A DNA stretch of 64,000 bases from Alentia gelatinosa (taxonomy: Eukaryota > Annelida > Polychaeta > Phyllodocida > Polynoidae): NCBI GenBank assembly GCA_950022655.1, contig OX465581.1, forward strand, positions 104,515,125 to 104,579,124, written 5' to 3'. Of the stretch, positions 10,401 to 22,744 are shown one piece after another (within the stretch, counting starts at the first letter, position 1; each line of letters opens with the position of its first letter). The translations under genes and the position numbers were made by a program. The notes below the pieces were generated by a model. That model saw only the letters and a list, made by a program, of their open reading frames with translations. It did not search any database and was not told the origin of the DNA.

Positions 10401-12700
10401 TTAGGACCGATCGAAGGAAATGTGGAAGCTTTCCTCTTTCCTTTCCCGGGGAAGATATTATAGCGCACCAGATCTAGCTGTTGATCATGTGATCTAATGG
10501 ACCAGCGATCATGCGTGTGCACAGCACCTGGCAATCACCGTTAAATACACTCGCATAGGATTCACGTGATTTGTAGCTAAGAATAAATTCCATTAATTTT
10601 ATAGCCGACTCCTCAACATGGTATCAGATGAACAGGCACTCGTGAATAATGAGAAATCCCATTGTGGGTGGTCCTAAAATCTCCATAGCATGACAAAAGC
10701 CACAAGCACCCATCATCAAACTGGCCCCATGAATATACTCTTACAGTTTCCGAGATATACTTTTGTAAATCATAAACATTTCTACTCAAAAGAGTAGTGT
10801 TAGAATTACCTAGCTCCAGTATCTAGAAACAGCAACTTTACTCAGCTGCACTACCTACACGGGATAACAGGGATGCCAGTTTTCCACTTAACAGTTGAAA
10901 TTCACTTTTTCATTTTTCCAACAAATTTTTTTTTTCAGTTTATGAAATTCTGTCATCTAAACCTTCATTCATGCAAATAAAAGAGTGGTTTACATTTAGC
11001 ATTAAAAGTCATAAACACAGTACAGGTCCACCATAGGAAAGGATCACAACCCTTGCATCTGGCCTGGCCGCATGCTGGAGTAGACACTGGCCTGCTTTCC
11101 AAACTTAGTCGGTCACATTGAGGCAGGAACTTCTACGGAAATGTGTATAGAAGACCCTAGCCTGTGATTGTCCCAAAATCTTGCCCAGCAAATCTTACAG
11201 AATGGAAGCCCAATGTCAACCATTGTTTGTTTGTAAAATATGTCTATAACTTAAATTGGATACATCATCAACTTTATCTTAAAGTGAGGGTGTGGATATT
11301 CAAATAAGGTATGCAGACCACTGGTATTAGTACATTCAACCATCCACAAGAGCCCAATTGTATCTACTACTAGCAGAAGTACTTTCTTGAAAATATCATA
11401 TGGATACAGGGTTACTGTACGTGATGAATACGCGGTAAAATTGACAATCAGATGAGCCGATGCCGAAGGCCAAAGTTTTACCAAGTATTTGTCACGATTA
11501 GACGCAGTATGTACACGTTTTCGTATTATTATATACCCTTAAATAGCCATTTTTACCCTTGCTTTTCGACCATGTCTTTGGTTTCGCCACCGTACACACC
11601 CCGCATGCCACGTACATACCACGTGGGCCACGTACGTGATGAACGGCCATAACTTCGACATGAGTAGACTGGAATAGAAAGGAGCAGGTGCTATACATAA
11701 GACATATCGCCACAGGTAAATGATAATATATTTTGCCCCTTAAAAGTAATCGTTTCACATATTACATTGATACTTTACAACACAATATGTTTTGATTGGA
11801 TTCACACCCTCTACTGGTTCACGAATATAATAATGTTTGTTTGAATATGCAAATTATTTTATTCTAGCCCCGTATGTGCAGCGATATACATGCCTCTGAT
11901 TTTAAACATAAACTGATCAATGAAAGCTTAATCAGAAAAATCATTGAGGCATACCGTTGATACAGATTGACCAGAAATAAGATATCGCCATCGGAAACCT
12001 AGTTTAGTTTCTGTAGTAATTCACCTGGAACAACTAAAGTATTCTGTCTGACGATACTCACTAGTTCCATATGAATTATATAGGTAGAGACTGCAGGAGA
12101 TGATTATGAATAGACTGACAATTAAAACTAATTCATTTTCAAATGAAAAGTGTGCTATGCATTCAGCAGTAGACATTGATGGATTGTGATATGAAGTACT
12201 CAATAACAACCATTCAATGTCTACGCAGTCACACGTACAACTCTATATGCTGGACACTAGGCCAGTGTATAAAGGTAAGGGTAGATAGTTACTGCTGTGT
12301 CAGCACATTCCTATCTATGAGGTGCGGGCGATCGAAATGCAGTGTAGTACAATGGCATAACCGAGAATCAAACCCTTTATCCTGTGACGCGGAACTCCAA
12401 CATTGTTTAGATTTAACCTTGTGCGTGATATCCTGGTATTGGTCGGTGGAACAGATCGTCAGAATATCTAATACCTGTTTCAGAAGATTGTAATAGGCAT
12501 TTCCATGTGCAACAGGATTTGCTAATTTGAATCACACACTTTACAGGAGGGCAGATCGATCTAGGGCTGAATAATATGTGGGTGTTTGTCACATTTGTAG
12601 ACCCATTTGGAAATACATAATTCATAAACAGGTGCAGTGCGTCCGGTCTCATTCCACCAACTTCGATCGTCTAACCATGACTCGACTGCATGTTTGACTT
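10401..12700. other. Gene-free stretch
   Basis: AT-rich. Holds one copy of a dispersed TIR-like word (11517-11537, gttttcgtattattatat followed by acc). No gene recognised. Confidence 0.4.
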
Positions 12701-13560
12701 ATTTGATTTCTAGCGAAGCTATTTGCGCGGCGGTGCAGAAAGATACGACGCATCACGCCAGTGCAGATGTTGTTTGAATGATACATGACAGCGACACTGG
12801 AATACGTAACTTTTTCATCGTGTATCACAAACTCAGCGCTTTATCACATTTCCGTAGACAGCGATACATTAGAGCTACCCGATAAAGGACCGGTGGGGAT
12901 ATGAACAACGCCTGATAAGAGAGTATTTCAACCTCCCAGTCGCTGATAGCATATGGGGTGTTATGGGGGAGTGGTTATTTAATGTCGGGAGAATTCCAAT
13001 AATCCAAATTCCCATTACCCAAGCCCCCAGTGCGACGTCCCTGGTTGCCCCTATTCCTAGTGTTGATCCCAGCCTGCCAGGTAGTATGCTACTCTAATGC
13101 CGGCTTATCGCAGCCGATTCAGGGATGTCCCCCAATTAAGCTGCACTGTTTCGCTTTCGGCTCTTTTGATATAACGCATGTCTGGGGCCACTATCTTCGC
13201 ACGCACCAGTAGCACTGTACTACAGCTCCCACTCCCACATACTGTCGCCAGTGAGAGCCACCAGTCGCTGCAGCGTTCGTGTGGGCGCCTGCGCGGCAGC
13301 CAATTTCTCGTGAATAGCTGCTACTGCCAGAGGGAGCTGCTCTTTGGGAGCGGAGGTTAGCCAGAGGTCACTTTGCAGGGTGGACCATAGTGTACTGTGA
13401 GTCATACGTGAGCTACTCCTGAGGACTGCTGAGGACAAACGCCACGCTCTTGCTACTCTGCTCTTTATGTAATGGCATAAACCGACTCTCCCTCCTTTCG
13501 TCTTTCATTGTAGCCCCTCCCAGCTCCCCCAGATGTGCCTACATCGTCACGTGATTAATA
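12701..13560. other. GC-elevated stretch, function unknown
   Basis: Higher GC than its flanks. A minus-strand open frame (13220-13438, 72 codons, alanine- and leucine-rich) is the best coding candidate, but it has no recognisable domain. It could be an exon, a regulatory island or chance. Confidence 0.25.
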
Positions 13561-16500
13561 CCGCCATCATCGGCCTTCATTAGCCAAGCCCCACTAGACG
13601 GCGTGCAAGCTGCTGCACACTCTCCTCCCACAGACGTGGTTATTTTGACCTTGGGCGAACCTGAAAGCAATGAGTACGCTAGCACGTTTCACTCCACGGT
13701 AATATGTCGAGTAGTGCAGGTTTTATAGCTGGTTTACATTCTGTGTTACAACCACTCATCCGGTCCTTCATTAAACCTTGAGACCTTTGCGTGATTAGTC
13801 CCACGAATAGAATACAAATAAATCAAAGTTTACCGCACTGGCTGGTAAATTAAATCGTCATTAATTTGCCTTTGGGCATATCACGCAGCCAGTGAATCTT
13901 GCAATATCTAACTACCAATATTATGAGGCCGAACGTCTTGGGTTGCCTTTGTAGGACGTTAGATCTACGGCGCACAATGTCAACGACAGGAACGGAAGGT
14001 TGTGAAAATGTGTTTCGAGAACAGTTTCTATTGCCTTCTATGCACGATATCATGATAACTCCTCTGCCACCTTCCATCACACATTGGAGTAATATGTACG
14101 TTAGTTTGTTGTAAATGAAGGCATAATCCAAGACAAAGTAATTAATGTGCATTTGTTGGACTGATTTATTGGGGACACAGGTCGCTACAGGGCCATTCCT
14201 CCATCATAGAATCCTAAATACATAATATATCAGTCTATAATCAGCTGGATCAAGATAGCTATAAGAAACATGCATATAAACATAATGGAGATGGTACCTA
14301 AAGTATGGTAATTTAAGCATGATTGGGTGTCAGGAATATCGGGGGGCTGGGTTTATATACATTCGATGGACAAGTATATCAGATATTCTGAATGATGTAT
14401 ATAGATATACACAAAGTACCCATTAAGAATTAATACCTGTTTATTATTTGCAGAGGATAAGAATACTGTGATATTGAGGATATTGCCACTACTCAAGCTC
14501 AGTCAACCCTTTATCTGGAGGGAAGCTTGACAAGTGGCTTAACGATCAAGACACTATTCAGTCTACTGTGTGAACTGATCTGGTCGGATAATGATTTCAG
14601 GGAAAGTCTTTTTCATATGTTAAGCCACATTTGGTTAGAATTACCTTCTTGATATCGAGGCTCTCGATTCTCTTCTCGTGTATAAGATGGCAAGTGTTTG
14701 TATATTCCCCCACTGATGGCGTGTAATGAGTTGACTTGGTATGTGTTTCCTGTACACCTCAGGTTAAGACTGTTAAGAATGATACAATCCATGGTATACA
14801 TACACAATAATGACTGGTTTTGTGAACGGGTGGCCGTAATCTCCGAGTAATTGACGCGTAGTAATTTCCGAGCGATTAGCAATGATATTACGTCGTCAAC
14901 TACGAGCAGAATACGGCAACTCGTATACAAAACCAGTCGTTATTGTATCTATTACCCATCTACAAGATTAATAACAAGTCTATTGCAATTAAAAAGGTTT
15001 CTGTAAGCCATTTAGTTCCAGACACCACAGCACTGCCAAGCGTTGCAGTAGTTCGGTGTAGACTTACACCAATAATATAGTTCGCCATTAACCTGTGATT
15101 TTAGCATGCAAAGTGTGTTATGACAAATGGTAAATGAGATAATTATGATTATTTCTAAATGATTAGCATTGAATAAACATTCAAGAAACTTATTTCGAAG
15201 TACATGATGATTCAACTTCATTATTGGACAGGACTATTTTTCCGGAATCTCCTGCAGGAGATCATGACATGCCAGAATCTCCAGGTAGCTAATTCCAGGT
15301 GCCCTATACATTTTCTTTGGAGACTACGTAATAGGTGGGTAATACAAAGTCCTCATTGAGAATGTATGTGGATTCAGTAGACCACTACCCACTACATAAA
15401 TACAATTGTTTAAATGCCCGTCAGATTAAATAAATCTGTTGTATACGGCATCAAAGCCACAGTATACGGGAAAACAATCCCTTTGTGCTGTAGAAGCAAA
15501 ACAATAGTCCCTACTGATATACCCTTTAATATGGCAATTCCTGGGAATAATTTACTCGAAAAGATGGATAATAGATACAATGAACTATGGTTTTGTTGAA
15601 AGGCAGCTCAGTAAGCCACTCGAGGTTGACCTCATGATATACTTGATGACACTCGTGTATTACTACGCGACAACTCTCGTGGTTTAAGGCCGCCTTCCAC
15701 AAAACAATCAATTATTGTCTATATACAAGACTTCAGGTCAGGATTTCTACACAATTAAAAAAATCAATTTACTGGAATTATACTATACCGTTATTGTGCC
15801 TAGACTCTTCGTGTTACAACAATGATATGATGATAGATTTAAAGATCCCCAAGTCTGACTTAACCTTCAACATTTCAGGAGGCAATAGATAATATCATAC
15901 AATGAGAAAGGTGTATCTCGATATGACGGCGTGGCATTTAACTAGTGTTAGCAAACCGCTATAATTTTCTATCACCACATCAAATCGGTGTTGAATCTTG
16001 ACATGAGCTCAACCGTTGCTAAAATGATCCATCAACCTAACATCAATATATAGATGATTCCTCATCTTGCCCTGCTACATTTACCACCAATATTTTCAGG
16101 TATTACTTTACGCACTGTGCATTGTGTACAACCACATAGATTGACAATGATTAATATCTACATTAGTCAGATCTACAATACACTAACAGTAGTCGGTGAT
16201 TTGTATCATAGGGATCTTTGATATACCACAAGGTAAGTGTACTTTTTTATTTTACTAAACAATACACATTCAACTGGGCTGATAATCCTTTATTCTTAAT
16301 GCTGCTTCAAGACTCAAAGGTTAATTTGATGCTCAGAACACCTTTATTGCTTCAATCTACGTTTTTGATCTCAGTAAATAATGAGACTACCGTGGCCCAG
16401 CCGCCCATGTCCTACATCAACGAGACCTCAGTGATAAAAAGGTGTTCGGACCAAAAAGAGTCGCACGGTTCATCTTACCGATCATTCGAACGTGATGTGT

Positions 16501-17013
16501 AGGGACCTTTAGGTATCACTCTGAAAGGCGAGAAGACTCACAGTAAATGGAGCTGTGAAGCAGGGCCTACGAATACGTCCCATTCCACACAACTCTATAT
16601 GTTCACAAGGGCATGGAGGAAAGTGTAAGTATACATGTAGTTTTTTTTATTATACCTTTATATATGACATCAAACCGCATGTTAAAAGAAGTATGAAATA
16701 TTGTAAAATACATAAGACATGTCAATGTAAAATAGTAAAATAGTGAGCTACCTATGCTACGTCTATACGTAAAATAGTAATACTATCTTTTTGTTTAGGA
16801 TCTTTTGGATGGTGGGCGGGAAATCCATACTTGTTCACAGTTCAATGTCTTTGTCGTATGTGGTTACCTCGGGGGACGCCACTTATTTATAGCGTAGTTG
16901 CCTCGCGGTACATGTGCTGTGTTGTCTCTCATATTACCAACAACTTACAATTATTTAACAATATATATATTAGATTAAAAGCAAGCTAACTGCAGAATCA
17001 ATACGTAGTAATT
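13561..17013. other. Gene-free stretch
   Basis: AT-rich sequence without recognisable genes. Open frames here (for example 13850-14152 and 14613-14930, minus) have no family resemblance and several overlap. Confidence 0.4.
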
Positions 17014-17175
17014 GTGACCGACTGAGGAGGTTTAATGGACATCCGAGGAGAACGGAGTGGCGCCATCTAGCGCTTACGAGACGCATTCCGCGCTTCCCGG
17101 ATACAGCGCCATCTGGCGTATCGCGGCCGTTGTGATGTCATGCCGCATGCCATCAAAGACGCCTTTGAACATTTT
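17014..17175 (+). repeat. Terminal repeat A1
   Basis: 162 bp, starting gtgaccgactgaggag and ending ctttgaacatttt. Matches A2 (21107-21268) except at three sites, all compatible with CpG decay. Contains gcgccatct at 17060 and 17106. Confidence 0.9.
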
Positions 17176-17234
17176 TGTTTGATCCTGCTATTTCACCGAC
17201 AAATTTAGTTTTCGCGCATCTGCGACGTCTGAAG

Positions 17235-18365
17235 ATGCCTCCGAAGAAAGCTGCCGCGGGCAAGACCCAGAAAATCGTGAAAAAGACATTGGCAGGAGAA
17301 AACAAGACTGTAAAAATGGACAAGAAAATTGAAGACTTGAGTCGCGAAATGCGGACTATGAAATCGGCTCTAATGGCGTTCACTCAGGCGGCAGCCTCTA
17401 GGACCCAGGCGGCAGCCTCGCCCCCTAGGCCTGCGAACGATTCTGCGATGACAGTGCAACAAACTACACCATCGACGCCCACGGGTCCACAGATGAGGGG
17501 ATTCGATTTACATCGGCCAGCTACAACAGTGAGCGCGGCCCCAACGGCTACAAGTGACGGCTTCGCAGCATCCATGCTAGTGCACCCCTGGATACCAAGG
17601 GACGCTCCCAGCCTAGGCGTCTCGTATCAGGACCAGTCCATCGACGACCAAGTGCGCTTATTACTTCAATCTACGGCTCATGTGCTACGGCCAACCAGAG
17701 GTAAATTTATTATTCCGTGCCACTACGTGTTACTCCCCAGCCGTAAGGACCATATGAGCCTGGGGACCGTAAATTTGCAGGAACATATATGGGGCATCCT
17801 CCGCATCGTGGACGATGCGGCGGTGCCCCCTACCGTCAAACCACATGTTCTGTCCCACCTCAGGGAGGTTGTAGAGGATTGTTTAGACTATGACTTTACA
17901 GCCGTTTGCCGGTGGAGCGAGGAAATTTTCATACGTGTGGCAGAAGGCCGTTTCGCCAGGGGATGGGAGGATTCCGAGCAAATCCAACATCTTCGCATGG
18001 CGATTTCTTGTTCTGAAAGTTCCCGGGTTTGCCGCTCGGTGGAGGCACCAGCGGCAAAGAAGAAAAACAAATCGCCGGGCGCCTCCCCAGCTCACCCCCC
18101 CATTCCACGAGCGGGGGGACTGTTGTTCACTGTTGCTCCTACTGTTTTGACAATTTCGGTGCTCACCATGCTCACAGTTTCGTGGATTGCCGCATACGGG
18201 CTCGGCACGAGGCTGCCGGCGGCAGTCACCTTTCTAGTACGCCCTTTTGCGGGCAGGCAGGGGGACGACCTGCCACCACCAACAACTCATCTTAGCTCGC
18301 CCCGGCAGGGGGGGCGCATCCCGGGGGGTGGGGCGGACAACCCCCCCCCCGGCAAGTTCAGTTGA
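17235..18365 (+). pseudogene. Gag-like ORF1 of YR retrotransposon
   Basis: The ATG at 17235 (MPPKKAAAGK) is the likely start; an in-frame ATG at 17175 lies at the A1 boundary. The product begins with a basic Lys-rich segment, then a short coiled-coil-like stretch (KKIEDLSREMRTMKSALM), a Pro/Ala/Thr linker, and a conserved-looking middle region (about residues 110-270). The expected C-terminal Cys/His knuckle appears in another frame, as CSYCFDNFGAHHAHSF at about 18134-18181. A one-base change, perhaps in the run of six Gs at 18113-18118, has therefore put it out of frame. Gag proteins of this group package element RNA. Confidence in gag identity rests on position and knuckle rather than on sequence matches. 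Confidence 0.65.
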
Positions 18366-20018
18366 CGCCTCAGCAGCCGGAGTGTGGCGCCCTCCCCCCT
18401 CGGACGAGTTCCGCGAGCGCTTCCCCACGGAGGCGGCGCTTTACGACGCTATACGAGCCGGTGGGGACCACAATTACCGAGCTGCTCGCCGCGAGGTCCC
18501 GTCGGGCCTACGGGTCGACCGTTGGGCCACTCTCCTCATGCACTACCACCACACCGAGCTGTGCGATTTCCTTCGCTACGGCTGGCTGATTAGTTTCAGC
18601 CAGACACGCTGGCCCCTCTCTACCTTCAACAATCACGCATCTGGGAGATCCCAGGGGTCCGCCCTTGCCGCTTTCGCTGAGAAAGAACTTCTCCTAGGGG
18701 GGCTGACGGGCCCTCTTGTCCACCTCCCGTTCGGACAGTGGACTCAAGTCTCCCCGCTTCTCACTCGCCCTAAGAAGGGGGGGGAGGGGGTTCGTGTCAT
18801 ACTGGATTTATCATTCCCGCCTGGGCAGGCGGTCAACGATGCCATAGCTCCGGGCTTCTACCTCGGGTCTCGCGAGGAGATTCTCGCGGTGGGCCCTACG
18901 GCGCACGTCTGGTCAGCAGACCTCTCCAGGGCGTATCGCCAACTACGGATCAACCCCGTCGACGCCCCCCTATTGTGCTTCCGTGTAGGGGGATCTTTCT
19001 ACGTGGAGCGATGCCCCCCGTTTGGTTGCCGCACTTCATCTATCGCGTGTCAGCGCACATCGAACGGGGTCGTCTACATGATGCGTTCCCGTGCACGGCA
19101 TTGTCTCGCATACCTGGACGATTTTGCGGGCGTTGCCGCAGGGAAGGGCGCCGCTCAGGAGGCTTACGATCACTTCCTGTGGTTGGCCGACCATCTGGGC
19201 CTGCAACTGGCCGCAGAGAAGTGCCAGCCCCCCACCCGCCGTCTCACCTGGTTGGGTTTCGTATTGGACATTGACGCGGCCACTGTCTCCGTTCCTCCCG
19301 GCAAGCTCACAGATGTCCTGGAGGTGTGCCGCGAGTGGGGGGGCGCTCCCACGCATCTCGCCACCAACTCCAGTCCCTCCTTGGCCGTCTCGTCCACGTC
19401 GGCCACTGCGTCCGCTACGCCCACCGCTTTATGACACGCCTCTTCTCGGCCCTACGGGCGTCGCAGGGCGCCACAGTCATCACCGTAGGTCGGGAAATGC
19501 ACGTGGACATCGCGTGGTTCCGCGCTTACGCGACATCCTCGAACGGGCGTCACTACTTCGGTCCGCCCGACGCCTCTACCGACCTCCACATCGATGCCTC
19601 CGCGACGGGCGCCACGGCCTCTCTGGAAGGGTCGGCCGTCAGGTGGGAGTGGCCCTCTATCGATGCGGACGTCCCCTCGGACGTCGCCTCTCGCCACGCC
19701 TATGCCTTGGTCGTTGCGCTTCATCTCCTCGCTCCTCACGCCCCCCCGGGCATCGCCATCCGGGTCCACGCCTCCCACCCAGGCGCCCTCGCCCCCCTCA
19801 CCTCTGGGGTCATCAAGAACGGCCAAATCGGCGCATGCGCGCGGCAAATTTGGCTCGATGCCGCCCTCAAAGACACCGACATGCTTCCGGGGGGGTGGGG
19901 GTGGGGGGGTGGGGGTGGGGGTGGGGGGGTGGGGGTGGGGGGGCTCCCCCCCTCGACGCAAGTGCCGAGCCACGTCGATCTTCCTCCTCACGCAGATCTC
20001 TTCAATATTGGTTTGTAA
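18247..20018 (+). pseudogene. Reverse transcriptase-RNase H of YR retrotransposon
   Basis: RT copies element RNA into DNA; RNase H removes the RNA strand. RT motifs are in order: VRVILDLSFPPGQAVND, motif A WSADLSRAYRQLRI, motif B PFGCRTSSIA, motif C AYLDDF, then LTWLGFVLD. The frame is open to 19434, but after the run of seven Gs at 19337-19343 the conserved connection (HQLQSLLGRLVHVGHCV) and RNase H (DLHIDASATG) continue in another frame, open to 20018. The expected second acidic positions of RNase H look altered. The listed start is the left limit of the open frame and has no ATG; the true start or a programmed shift from ORF1 is unknown. The domain ends at a G-rich tract. Confidence 0.85.
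19889..19943 (+). repeat. G-rich tract, G-quadruplex-capable
   Basis: Runs of 4-8 G separated by single Ts over 55 bp, then an opposing C run (19946-19952). More than four G runs with 1-base loops meet the usual G4 rule. The tandem-duplication breakpoint (19945) touches it. Confidence 0.9.
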
Positions 20019-20934
20019 ATTGCAGGCACACCGCTCGATCTACACGCCCGGATGAGGGCCTCCCACGACGCCGCGCTTGCCCCCTCCACACACAGGAACA
20101 AGGAGGTGCAAGCGCTGAGGTACATCCGCTTCGCCGTCGGGCACGCCACGGACAACCTCCGTCCGACGGTCCTGGAGGCGTGCCTGTACATCCAGCATCT
20201 GGCGGATTCACTCTCGTGGCCGGGGCCGTGAGGAACGCCATCTCCGGCGCCCGTGCTTGGCTCTCGGACCATGGAGGAGACGCCAGCGCTTTCGACTCAC
20301 GGCAGGCCGCGGCCGTGTTGTGTGGCACGGGCCTGCAGTCAGCGCACATCCTATGCTGCACCCCCCCATCACCATGGATATGTTGTCTTCGATCGCCAAC
20401 CAGGCGGCATCTCTCACGACCGGGGTTCTCGTCAGGGCCGTGGCGCTCGTCGCTTTTTTCTCCCTCCTCTGCGCCTCGAATCTCTTCGCGCCACCTTCGG
20501 GGAGGCACCAATCTTCACACGCGCTTTTGCGCGCCGACGCGGTCATTCAGGACGGCCGTTTAGCTCTCACTGTGCGGTCAGCTAAGACCATAGGACCCGG
20601 CCGCCCTCCGGCCGTTATTATCTTGGAGCCGTCTGACGACAGGGCATTATGCCCAGTTAGGGCATGGAGATCTTATATAGCGGCCGCCCCCGCGCTGCCG
20701 TTAGACCCCATGTTCCTGCTACGACCAGCGGAGCCGTTTTCGGCCTCTCAGTTTACCGCGGTCGTTCGTTGCCTCTTGCAACGAGCTGGTTTCCCCCATG
20801 CGGACGAGGTGACTCCTCACTCGTTCCGGAGGGGGGGGCCCCAATTTTTTCACTCCCATGGCATGCCGGCCGCAGACTTACAGCGTCTCGGCACCTGGTC
20901 ATCTTCGGCAGCCATGGCACCCTACCTTGTATAA
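20019..20934 (+). pseudogene. Tyrosine recombinase of YR retrotransposon, copy 1
   Basis: YR integrates the circular DNA form. Three frames are needed to read it. The N-terminal SAM-like part (VQALRYIRFAVGHATDNLR) is in the RNase H frame and stops at 20231. The next part (GAVRNAISGARAW) is in a second frame. The catalytic part is open at 20257-20934. It keeps H-x-x-R (HSFRRGG), GTWSS and a terminal MAPYLV with the candidate Tyr. The first catalytic Arg, normally in an LRxSNL motif, reads LLCASNL here (TGC for CGC). The gene is dead twice over, by frameshifts and by loss of this Arg. Confidence 0.82.
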
Positions 20935-20960
20935 CGTTTTCAGACTTTCAGCTTGGTATT

Positions 20961-21106
20961 AAATTTTCTGACATTATACCGTTTATACCAGTTTGAGTCC
21001 TTCGATCATTCTGGCCTTGTATTTTATACTGTGTGATACCGTTCTGTCATACTTCCAGTTATCGGTAATAAACTTTACCAAATGCCTTCGACGAGTTATG
21101 GTCATT
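20961..21106 (+). repeat. Repeat B1
   Basis: 146 bp, starting aaattttctgacattatacc and ending atggtcatt. Matches B2 (21314-21459). Contains AATAAA (about 21067-21072), a likely polyadenylation signal. Confidence 0.9.
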
Positions 21107-21268
21107 GTGACCGACTGAGGAGGTTTAATGGACATCCGAGGAGAACGGAGTGGCGCCATCTAGCACTTACGAGACGCATTCCGCGCTTCCCGGATACAGC
21201 GCCATCTGGCGTATCGCGGCCGTTGTGACGTCATGCCGCACGCCATCAAAGACGCCTTTGAACATTTT
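21107..21268 (+). repeat. Repeat A2
   Basis: Second copy of A1, directly joined to B1. Carries gcgccatct at 21153 and 21199. Followed by a 45 bp spacer before B2. Confidence 0.9.
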
Positions 21269-21313
21269 CCTCCCACCCACCCCACAGTTTTCTACTATGA
21301 ACTATGGACTATC

Positions 21314-21459
21314 AAATTTTCTGACATTATACCGTTTATACCAGTTTGAGTCCTTCGATCATTCTGGCCTTGTATTTTATACTGTGTGATACCGTTCTGT
21401 CATACTTCCAGTTATCGGTAATAAACTTTACCAAATGCCTTCGACGAGTTATGGTCATT
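21314..21459 (+). repeat. Repeat B2, 3' end of element
   Basis: Copy of B1 that ends the element at ATT (21457-21459). Host sequence (atatagaacg) follows. Confidence 0.88.
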
Positions 21460-22744
21460 ATATAGAACGACCCGAGCACGCTGTACACGCTACAAAACGC
21501 TTGAAATTGGGTTAGTGCAATGATTCCAATTCTTTTATACCTTCAAATATCGATACGAATGTCAATTTGCCTACTGCAGATCAAATGTTAAGCCGTGCCC
21601 AACCTTATCGAATAACCCCAATGCCTATGTTCTGCATGGTTCTGCCAGTTTCATAAGAACTATATGTGTTGCTACAAGACAACTCCACGGCGCTGCATAA
21701 TGCCACAGCGATATAGTATATCTTCATTTTACAGCGTCCCTATTCATGTTTTATTTCTAAAATATTATTTTGGCCTGTACTTTTACACTATTCGCCATCT
21801 TTATAATATTTTTCTGGGTTATTTGCGATTTACACCGCTTCTTTGTGAATTTATATGAATTGTTCATTAATTTAATATCTAAGGCAGCCAGAGACACCTC
21901 AATAGGGAAAGAATGCTTGAGCAATATATCAACACATTCATTGAAACAATTCCATTCAGAAGGGAGTAAAATATTCTGTATTGCACCTATACTACTCTAA
22001 ATGTTCCTTATTATCACATAAATCTGCAAAAAGTGTTAGCTCATGTATATGCCTCTTGATATGCAGGTGAGCAGTCAAGGTCTGATTTATGATATGGAAA
22101 TTTCTTTGATAATAAACCCTGACGTCATGTTAGCTTTATATTATAGCTTCTTGGTGGTCTTCTCCTGTTTGCTTTTCTGTCTGGCTGAAATTAGATGTCA
22201 TAAAAGTCATTAATAGCTGCATGGTAGCAAACAGAAAATATAGATCTGTATCATAACCAACAAATGCAATAGTAAGTGCTTTGGAACCCCTCACATTTTA
22301 TACAAACAGGAGATCAGTGTCAACTTCTGCATGCAACCACTCACTGAGGAAAGCTATGAAAAAAACATTTTCAGTTCAAAAGAAAGAAGATTATATCATA
22401 AACACCCGACAAGGTGGGAAATATATTCTACTTGAACTAAGGGGGAAAAATAAACCACACGCTATGAGTATCCATATGAAAAGGAAGCCTTGCTTCTTTA
22501 GATTCATTAACATTGCATCTATGAAATGCACTGCAGATCCAGAGAGCCGCCTCATCTACTGCTGTCCTTAGTGCTAGCACTCAAAATAAAAAAGGATCAT
22601 AGTTGCCTTTTAACATTACTTGCTTACTTAGGCTTTATACTTTTTGTTTGTGGGATAGCTTGACAATTCATCCCCCCCTCGACGCAAGTGCCGAGCCACG
22701 TCGATCTTCCTCCTCACGCAGATCTCTTCAATATTGGTTTGTAA

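Larger units (their letters stand above)
17014..21459 (+). mobile_element. Full-length Ngaro/PAT-type YR retrotransposon
   Basis: The element has the split-direct-repeat layout typical of Ngaro and PAT elements: A1 (17014-17175), coding region (gag-like, RT, RNase H, YR), B1 (20961-21106), A2 (21107-21268), B2 (21314-21459). ATT occurs before A1 (17011-17013), at the B1/A2 junction (21104-21106) and at the end of B2 (21457-21459), as expected if a B-A circle junction recombined at a matching ATT target. A1 and A2 differ at 3 of 162 positions. It is much richer in GC than its flanks. The coding part is broken by several frameshifts, so it cannot move on its own. Confidence 0.88.
19945..22670. 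repeat. Tandem duplication, unit 1 (2726 bp)
   Basis: Unit 1 runs from the C run after the G tract, through the YR gene and B1-A2-B2, into 1.2 kb of AT-rich flank. Unit 2 follows directly. I found only three differences: g/a at 20066/22792, t/a at about 22107/24833, and a small indel at about 21689/24416. Confidence 0.92.

Noticed and set aside
13220..13438. 72-codon minus-strand frame rich in Ala and Leu
   Set aside because: Looks faintly protein-like, but no domain, splice context or homologue could be recognised.
15246..15262. Short perfect palindrome ctcctgcaggag
   Set aside because: Twelve bases without context; expected by chance in 64 kb.
19036..20563. Long frames antisense to or out of frame with the YR element, one of 490 codons
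   Set aside because: They are Pro/Arg-rich shadows; the conserved RT, RNase H and YR motifs fix the true frames.
22281..22571. 96-codon frame duplicated at 25008-25298
   Set aside because: The duplication is of the whole segment, and the product has no family resemblance; two identical copies give no evidence of coding.
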